38,783 bases of DNA, from contig NZ_NPML01000014.1 of the NCBI RefSeq assembly GCF_002252565.1, positions 1-38,783 of the forward strand, in the 5' to 3' direction. Source of the stretch: Petroclostridium xylanilyticum (GTDB lineage Bacteria; Bacillota; Clostridia; SK-Y3). The first letter of the stretch is position 1. Each line of letters begins with the position of its first letter. Both the position numbers and the translations under genes were made by a program. Under the pieces are notes generated by a model. It was given only the letters and a program-made list of their open reading frames with translations. It did not search any database and was not told where the DNA came from. This document shows positions 33,527 to 38,783 of the stretch, in pieces.

Positions 33527-33775
33527 CTATTTCATTTCCATGCTTTTTACATTTACTCCTTCAATAGAGGTTAGAGCTCCCATTAATTCATGGATCTTCT
33601 CTTCTTTATCTCTTACATTAAGAGTAATTAACCCATGTTGTTCTTCTCCGGGGTCATGTATGCCAAATCTTCCAAGAATACTGTCCCCAAATTCAGTTAA
33701 AACCTCCTGAACTCTCGGGGCTGCATCTGTCCTCTTATCTACAACAATTCCAACTATACTAAGATTTTTTTTCAT
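33527..33775 (-). CDS. TM1266-type ACT-domain protein
   Basis: 82 residues forming one ACT-like beta-alpha-beta-beta-alpha-beta unit: LSIVGIVVDKRTDAAPRVQEVL, FGDSILGRFGIHD, HGLITLNVRDKEEKIHELMGAL, VNVKSMEMK. It resembles the TM1266 family, annotated elsewhere as a putative regulator of the iron-only hydrogenase system because it often sits by hydE/hydG/hydF. None of those is in this window, so the hydrogenase link is unproved here. ATG 33775 follows AGAGGGTGAG; the frame's 15 extra upstream codons have no ribosome binding site. Confidence 0.78.
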   Translation of the reverse strand: MKKNLSIVGIVVDKRTDAAPRVQEVLTEFGDSILGRFGIHDPGEEQHGLITLNVRDKEEKIHELMGALTSIEGVNVKSMEMK

Positions 33776-33871
33776 CCTCTCACCCTCTGCATCCTGTGAA
33801 TAATTAATATCTATATTCATTATTCACCATTCAGGGCTAATTATACATTTGATTGACGGAAATAAACACTA

Positions 33872-33908
33872 AAGATGAGAAAAGAGAGAAACTAATCTCT
33901 CTTCTCTA
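33872..33908 (-). terminator. Terminator of cheW
   Basis: AGAGAGA (33883-33889) pairs with TCTCTCT (33896-33902) in a longer imperfect GA/CT stem; minus strand then reads TTTTCTC. Located three bases or so after the cheW stop. Confidence 0.6.
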
Positions 33909-33910
33909 TA

Positions 33911-34366
33911 CTAGCCGTTCATCGCTCGAAGCTCTTCCTGCTCACTTACAGATAATACCAAATCGAGGTCTAGTAATATAATCATTCTATCCTCAATTTT
34001 TCCTACTCCACTTATGTATTTACGATTTACCCCCGTAACCAGCCTGGGAGCTGCTTCAATTTGGTCATTATCTATACGGACAATCTCACTAACTTCATCA
34101 ACTATAAATCCAACATTAGAATCATTTACGTTTACGATTACAATCTTGGTATCATCATCAAACGGCTTGTCCACGAATTTAAACTTCTTCCTGAGACTAA
34201 ATATCGGATGTACCTTTCCTCTTAAATTGATAATTCCTTCTATAAACTCAGGAGTATTAGGGATCTTTACAATCTGCACAGGCTTGATGATTTCCCTGAC
34301 TTTCATGATGTCAACACCAAATTCTTCACTTTCTAACTTAAAGATTACTAATTGAGTACTTGCCAT
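33911..34366 (-). CDS. cheW: Chemotaxis coupling protein CheW
   Basis: Scaffold protein joining chemoreceptors to the kinase CheA. 151 residues, a single CheW domain: LVIFKLESEEFGVDIMKVREII, the NTPEFIEGIINLRGKVHPIFSLR signature, FIVDEVSEIVRI, and a final LLDLDLVLS. ATG 34366 follows GGGGGGTATTGT. It is isolated from other che genes; the only other chemotaxis gene in the window is the receptor at 21351. Sits 52 bases after prfB. Confidence 0.95.
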   Translation of the reverse strand: MASTQLVIFKLESEEFGVDIMKVREIIKPVQIVKIPNTPEFIEGIINLRGKVHPIFSLRKKFKFVDKPFDDDTKIVIVNVNDSNVGFIVDEVSEIVRIDNDQIEAAPRLVTGVNRKYISGVGKIEDRMIILLDLDLVLSVSEQEELRAMNG

Positions 34367-34392
34367 ACAATACCCCCCTATTCTTTGAATTT

Positions 34393-34420
34393 ACAATTGA
34401 CAATGGACAATTTTCAATTA
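34393..34420. repeat. Heptamer array (ACAATTG type)
   Basis: Units ACAATTG, ACAATGG, ACAATTT, TCAATTA between prfB and cheW, reaching the prfB stop codon. Confidence 0.6.
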
Positions 34421-35540
34421 TTTTAAATTAAGTTGTCCCAAACTCGCTGCCTTTAGATATGCATTAATAAAGCCATCCAGTTCCCCATCCATCACTGCAT
34501 TGATATTTCCCATTTCAAAATTGGTCCTATGGTCCTTAACCAGATTATAGGGGTGGAATACATAAGACCTGATCTGACTTCCCCATGCTATATCTTTTTG
34601 TTCCCCCTTAATATCTTCAATCTTTTCTTTCTGCTCCCTTTCCTTTATTTCTATTAATTTTGCTTTGAGCATTTTCATAGCCGTTTCTCTATTCTGATGC
34701 TGAGAACGTTCATTTTGGCACTGTACAATAATTCCAGTAGGGATGTGAGTAATTCTTATTGCCGATTCTGTTTTGTTTACATGCTGCCCTCCTGCACCAC
34801 CGGAACGGTAAGTGTCTATTTTCAAGTCCTCAGGGTTAATATTGATTTCTATGTCATCATCAATTTCAGGCATCACATCTACTGAAGCAAAGGAAGTATG
34901 CCTCCTTCCCGAAGCGTCAAACGGTGAAATTCTTACAAGCCTGTGAACACCCTTCTCGGATTTAGCATATCCGTAGGCATTTAACCCTTCAATTAAAATG
35001 GTTGCACTCTTGACCCCTGCATCATCACCCGCCAGATAGTCCAGCGTCTTAACACTAAATCCTCTTCGTTCAGCCCACCGGGTGTACATACGAAGAAGCA
35101 TTTCAACCCAGTCTTGTGCCTCGGTCCCTCCAGCACCTGCATGTAAAGATAGGATAGCATTATTTTTATCATAAGGACCATTCAGCAAAGTTTCCAACTT
35201 CAGATCCTGTAGATTTTTCTGCAGCTTTTCAAAACTACTGCTTACTTCTTCAAGAACGGATATATCTTCTTCTTCAATCGCCAAATCCACCAGTGTGCTA
35301 AGATCTTCCCACTCCTGTCTTAGATTTTCAAACCTTTCTACTTTTTCCTTGAGGGCCTTGATTTTTTGCAGGACCTTCTGGGATTTCTCCATGTCATTCC
35401 AAAATTCAGGATCGGCTGACTGCTCCTCCAACTCCCTAATTTCATCCTTTAATTTAGGGATGTCAAAGTGAAGCCCCCATTTCATTGATATCTTCTTCCA
35501 TTGCTTCCAGGTCAAGTCTGTACTGTTCAAACTCCAACAT
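34418..35540 (-). CDS. prfB: Peptide chain release factor 2, with programmed +1 frameshift
   Basis: Reads UGA and UAA. Translation starts at ATG 35540 (AAAGGTG upstream) and gives 25 residues, [20 protein letters not shown] then MGASL, before an in-frame TGA at 35463-35465. A +1 slip on CTT-TGA-C continues as [15 protein letters not shown] and the rest, 373 residues in all. The codon-recognition motif SPF is in [12 protein letters not shown], and GGQ is in [16 protein letters not shown]. The uninterrupted frame running back to 35551 encodes a non-family N-terminus (MLIKCWSLN) and is not the gene start. Last but one in the hpf-secA-prfB-cheW run. Confidence 0.96.
35459..35480 (-). promoter_or_regulatory. 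prfB recoding site
   Basis: Minus strand: GGGGG (35474-35478), five bases, CTT TGA C (35468-35462). This is the RF2 autoregulatory +1 frameshift signal: low RF2 slows reading of UGA and the ribosome slips on CTT. The Shine-Dalgarno-like G run is slightly further away than the three bases of E. coli. Confidence 0.93.
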
Positions 35541-35614
35541 TTTATCAACACCTTTCTATAATCCTAATTCTTACTTATTGTAATAGAGCAAATGTGAAAA
35601 GTGCAGAGATTTTT

Positions 35615-35649
35615 CTCTCCACTCCTCACTATTCACTCCTCACTATTGT
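35615..35649 (+). repeat. Heptamer array (CTCCTCA type)
   Basis: Units CTCTCCA, CTCCTCA, CTATTCA, CTCCTCA, CTATTGT between secA and prfB, reaching the secA stop codon. Confidence 0.65.
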
Positions 35650-38363
35650 CCACAGCATTTCTTATATTTTTTGCCGCTTCCACACGGGCATGGGTCATTC
35701 CTTCCTATCTTTTCTCCTTTTACAACAGGTTTTGAAGGGCCGTCGCCATGTATCGCTTCTATTGGCTCTGCTACTTTTTCTCTTTCAGGCGGACGCTCAA
35801 TGTGGGCATGATAAATGATTCTAACTGTATCCTCCTGGATATTTCTAATCATTTCTTCAAACATGTCAAAACCTTCAAACTTATATTCTACCACCGGATC
35901 ACGCTGACCATAGGCCCTGAGTCCAATGCCCTGCCTTAGCTGGTCCATATTGTCTATATGGTCCATCCACTTCTGGTCAACTACTTTCAGCATGACTACA
36001 CGTTCCAATTCCCTCATATTTTCAGAGCCAATTTCCTGTTCTTTTGCTTCATATCTTTCCAGTGCAATTTTTAATAATTTTTCCCGGACATCTTCCCTGG
36101 TCAAGTCTTCCATTTGCTCTCTTGTATACTCTAAAGCTCCTCTGGGAAGGAATATACTTTCTGCATATTCTATAAGCCCTGTCCAATTCCAGTCATCGGG
36201 ATGCGGACTCTCACCGGTGTACAGGCGAAGCATATTATCTATTATACCCTCGATAGACTTAAGGATAGCAGGCTTGAGATCTTCACCATTTAACACCTTC
36301 TGTCTTTGTCCATAAATAACTTCCCTTTGTTGATTCATTACATCGTCGTACTGTAATACATGCTTGCGAATATCAAAGTTTCTGCCTTCTACCTTTTTCT
36401 GTGCATTTTCTATCGCATTGGACAATATTTTATGCTCTATAGGTTGATCTTCTTCCAGCCCAAGCGCCTCTACTATTCCTGTAATCCTTTCAGAACCAAA
36501 CAAACGCATCAGATCATCTTCCAGGGATATATAAAACCTTGATGCTCCCGGGTCACCTTGGCGGCCCGCACGTCCTCTCAACTGGTTATCAATACGCCTG
36601 CTTTCATGCCGTTCTGTACCGATAATTTGAAGTCCGCCTACGGCAACAACCTCCTCATGCTCTTTACTGGTGTGCTTTTTGAACTCATCATACAATTCCC
36701 TAAAGACCCTGCGTGCTTCCAGGATTTCAGGATTATCTGTATCTGCAAAACCTGTAGCTTCCACCAACAGTCGGTCACTGTACCCTCTCTTTTTCATTTC
36801 ATGCTTGGCCATAAATTCGGGATTGCCACCCAGCATAATATCAGTACCACGCCCAGCCATATTTGTAGCAATAGTAACTGCGCCTTTCTTACCAGCCTGT
36901 GCAACAATTTCCGCTTCTTTTTCGTGATACTTTGCATTGAGCACCTCATGGGGGATGCCTCTCTTTTTTAACATATTGCTGAGCTCTTCAGACTTTTCAA
37001 TGGTAATGGTCCCTACCAGTACCGGCTGTCCTTTTTTATGACATTCTATAATATGTTCAACAACAGCATTTAATTTTCCTCTTTCATTCTTATAAACTAC
37101 ATCGGGCATGTCTTTTCTTTGCATCGGCTTGTTAGTAGGAATTACCACGACATCAAGCTTGTAAATTGCCCTGAATTCTTCTTCTTCTGTCTGCGCCGTA
37201 CCGGTCATACCGGCAAGCTTTTTATACATTCTAAAGTAATTCTGAAAAGTTATTGTAGCCAATGTCTTGCTTTCACGTTCTACTTTTACCCCTTCTTTTG
37301 CTTCAATTGCCTGGTGTAATCCATCACTATATCTTCTGCCCAACATCAATCTCCCGGTAAATTCGTCAACAATAATAACTTCCCCATCTTTTACTACATA
37401 ATCCTTGTCCCTTTTCATAATACCATGTGCCTTAAGTGCCTGATTGATATGATGGGAAATGGTCAGGTTTTCCGGGTCGGACAAGTTCTCCAGGCCAAAA
37501 AATTGTTCTGCCTTCTTTATCCCGTTCTGAGTTAAAGTAGCAGTATGAGCCTTTTCATCTACAATATAATCTGCATCAATATCATCATGATGTTGCTTAT
37601 CATCTGCTTCAATAAACTTTTGCATTTTTAACTTTTTAACAAATTGGTTCGCTTGTACATAAAGTGCTGTAGATTTATCACCGGCACCGGAAATGATCAA
37701 TGGAGTCCTTGCTTCATCGATGAGTATGCTATCCACTTCATCCACAATCGCATAATGCTGGCCTCTTTGTACCATGTCTTCTTTATAGATTACCATATTA
37801 TCCCTTAGGTAATCAAATCCAAATTCATTGTTAGTACCGTAGGTAATATCTGCATTATAGGCTTTTTGCCTTTGTCCCGAATCCAGACCATGAACAATCA
37901 GACCAACGGATAGACCTAGAAAGTTGTAAACCTTTCCCATCCACTCACTGTCACGTTTTGCAAGATAATCATTTACAGTCACTACATGTACGCCTTTCCC
38001 TTCCAGCGCATTAAGGTAGGCAGGAAGAGTAGCTACCAGAGTTTTACCTTCTCCTGTCTTCATTTCTGCAATTCTTCCCTGGTGTAATACGATACCTCCC
38101 AGCAGCTGGACGCGGAAGTGCCTCATACCAAGTACCCTGCCGGAAGCTTCCCTGACTACGGCAAAGGCTTCTGGCAAAATATCATCAAGCGTCTCTCCTT
38201 TTGACAATCTTTGTTTGAATCCCTGTGTCTTAGATTTTAATTGTTCATCGCTTAATGCCTTCATAGCAGGTTCCAGACTTTCTATCCGGTCTACAATAGG
38301 CATTAACCGTTTTATTTCTCTATCGCTATAGCTCCCCAGGAGCTTTTCAATCAGCTTCTTCAT
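35643..38363 (-). CDS. secA: Preprotein translocase ATPase SecA
   Basis: Motor that pushes unfolded preproteins through SecYEG. 906 residues, a full-length SecA. Walker A MKTGEGKT (GEGKT at 104-108), Walker B region [20 protein letters not shown], preprotein-crosslinking and helicase motifs ([22 protein letters not shown]), the helical scaffold, and a C-terminal zinc-binding tail [13 protein letters not shown] that contacts SecB or ribosomes. ATG 38363 follows AGAGGTGAT. It has its own promoter after the hpf terminator and is followed by prfB. Confidence 0.98.
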   Translation of the reverse strand: MKKLIEKLLGSYSDREIKRLMPIVDRIESLEPAMKALSDEQLKSKTQGFKQRLSKGETLDDILPEAFAVVREASGRVLGMRHFRVQLLGGIVLHQGRIAEMKTGEGKTLVATLPAYLNALEGKGVHVVTVNDYLAKRDSEWMGKVYNFLGLSVGLIVHGLDSGQRQKAYNADITYGTNNEFGFDYLRDNMVIYKEDMVQRGQHYAIVDEVDSILIDEARTPLIISGAGDKSTALYVQANQFVKKLKMQKFIEADDKQHHDDIDADYIVDEKAHTATLTQNGIKKAEQFFGLENLSDPENLTISHHINQALKAHGIMKRDKDYVVKDGEVIIVDEFTGRLMLGRRYSDGLHQAIEAKEGVKVERESKTLATITFQNYFRMYKKLAGMTGTAQTEEEEFRAIYKLDVVVIPTNKPMQRKDMPDVVYKNERGKLNAVVEHIIECHKKGQPVLVGTITIEKSEELSNMLKKRGIPHEVLNAKYHEKEAEIVAQAGKKGAVTIATNMAGRGTDIMLGGNPEFMAKHEMKKRGYSDRLLVEATGFADTDNPEILEARRVFRELYDEFKKHTSKEHEEVVAVGGLQIIGTERHESRRIDNQLRGRAGRQGDPGASRFYISLEDDLMRLFGSERITGIVEALGLEEDQPIEHKILSNAIENAQKKVEGRNFDIRKHVLQYDDVMNQQREVIYGQRQKVLNGEDLKPAILKSIEGIIDNMLRLYTGESPHPDDWNWTGLIEYAESIFLPRGALEYTREQMEDLTREDVREKLLKIALERYEAKEQEIGSENMRELERVVMLKVVDQKWMDHIDNMDQLRQGIGLRAYGQRDPVVEYKFEGFDMFEEMIRNIQEDTVRIIYHAHIERPPEREKVAEPIEAIHGDGPSKPVVKGEKIGRNDPCPCGSGKKYKKCCGQ

Positions 38364-38405
38364 GTCCTATCACCTCTTTAGTGAAAGTTTATCCCAATCT
38401 ACAAT

Positions 38406-38434
38406 ATTTTATCATTAAGGAGGTGGAGGTTCAA
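38406..38434 (-). promoter_or_regulatory. Probable promoter of secA
   Basis: Minus strand: TTGAAC (38429-38434), 17-base spacer, TAAAAT (38406-38411). Start codon about 45 bases further on. Confidence 0.55.
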
Positions 38435-38441
38435 CATATAA

Positions 38442-38486
38442 TTTAAAAATAAGCCGAGACAATTTATGCCTCGGCTTATTTTTAAA
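38442..38486 (-). terminator. Terminator of hpf
   Basis: TTTAAAAATAAGCCGAG (38442-38458) and its exact complement (38470-38486) form a 17-bp stem with an 11-base loop; the T-rich arm gives the tail on the minus strand. The stem overlaps the hpf stop codon. Confidence 0.85.
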
Positions 38487-38783
38487 ATTCAGGTTCAATC
38501 AACCCGTAATTTCCATCTTTTCTTCTATATACTACATTTACTTCTTCAGTATCTGCATTTGAGAATACGAAAAATTGATGTCCCAAAAGATTCATCTGCA
38601 GGATAGCTTCTTCAATATCCATAGGTTTAATTGCAAATCTCTTGGTCTTTACTATGTTAAACTCTGTTTCCTCTTCAAAATCATTAGGTGGTAATCCGTC
38701 ATTGACTGTTTCAACTACAAAGGCGTTCTCTTTTAGTTTCTTTGCAAGACGGGTTTTATTTTTCCTGATCTGTCTTTCCGTAA
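38482..38783 (-). CDS. hpf: Long-form hibernation promoting factor, C-terminal part (cut by window edge)
   Basis: About 100 residues are visible, beginning [16 protein letters not shown] and ending [17 protein letters not shown] with TAA at 38482-38484. The segment [33 protein letters not shown] is the C-terminal dimerisation domain of long HPF/YvyD proteins (older name sigma-54 modulation protein), which pair inactive 70S ribosomes into 100S dimers. The N-terminal ribosome-binding domain and the start are outside the window. Upstream of secA with its own terminator. Confidence 0.92.
   Translation of the reverse strand, partial: TERQIRKNKTRLAKKLKENAFVVETVNDGLPPNDFEEETEFNIVKTKRFAIKPMDIEEAILQMNLLGHQFFVFSNADTEEVNVVYRRKDGNYGLIEPEF

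Noticed and set aside
35541-35551. prfB starting at 35551 in a single uninterrupted frame
   Set aside because: The resulting N-terminus is unlike RF2, whereas ATG 35540 plus a +1 shift gives the exact family sequence and the known recoding signal.

Overview
The window looks like a chromosomal stretch of a low-GC anaerobic Firmicute in the Clostridia, possibly close to the Acetivibrio/Ruminiclostridium group; that placement is an inference from gene content and codon use. Supporting signs are a Re-type citrate synthase, a Rex redox repressor with a matching operator, a TM1266-type ACT protein, strong GGAGG-like ribosome binding sites, TTG starts, and the gene order hpf-secA-prfB. Nearly every gene is on the minus strand. 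The plus-strand exceptions are the insertion sequences at the left edge, a DUF6062-type gene with a small HMA-like gene, and one chemoreceptor.

Left to right: 1-2066 is an insertion-sequence zone. It holds the 3' part of an IS1634-like transposase gene and a complete but internally deleted IS4-like element with perfect 14-bp ends and a 9-bp target duplication. 2154-10648 (read right to left) is a sugar module: an AraC-type response regulator, a YesM-type histidine kinase and a second sugar-binding lipoprotein, then the galactose/glucose-type ABC transporter mglB-mglA-mglC. The first three resemble a three-component sensor that would control the transporter. 10862-14649 holds a DUF554 membrane protein, an OGG1-type glycosylase, the DUF6062 and HMA-like genes, and a P-loop/Asp23-like fusion protein that forms an operon with rex. 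15556-21120 is a 2-oxoglutarate synthesis operon: Re-citrate synthase, aconitase, isocitrate dehydrogenase, and a GntR/FCD regulator. Palindromes overlapping its promoter are candidate operators. 21351-23434 holds a chemoreceptor followed by an 830-bp gene-free region with REP-like repeats, a candidate structured RNA and a DnaA-box cluster. 23435-38783 is mostly housekeeping: tsaD, a Lon-like protease, rimI, a YwlE-like phosphatase, ywlC/sua5, a ZIP transporter, a CPA2 antiporter, two PII-like proteins, prfA, the ACT protein, cheW, prfB with its programmed frameshift, secA and the 3' end of hpf.

Two dispersed features run through the intergenic spaces. One is a REP-like palindrome family built on GGGACGGTTC flanked by TGCGACA-like arms (four loci). 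The other is a set of short arrays with a strict 6- or 7-bp period, each using its own word and several folding back on themselves (at least nine loci). The items most worth following up are the structured RNA candidate at 22921-23056, the DnaA-box cluster beside it, the periodic arrays, the PII-like pair beside the antiporter, and the P-loop/Asp23 fusion.
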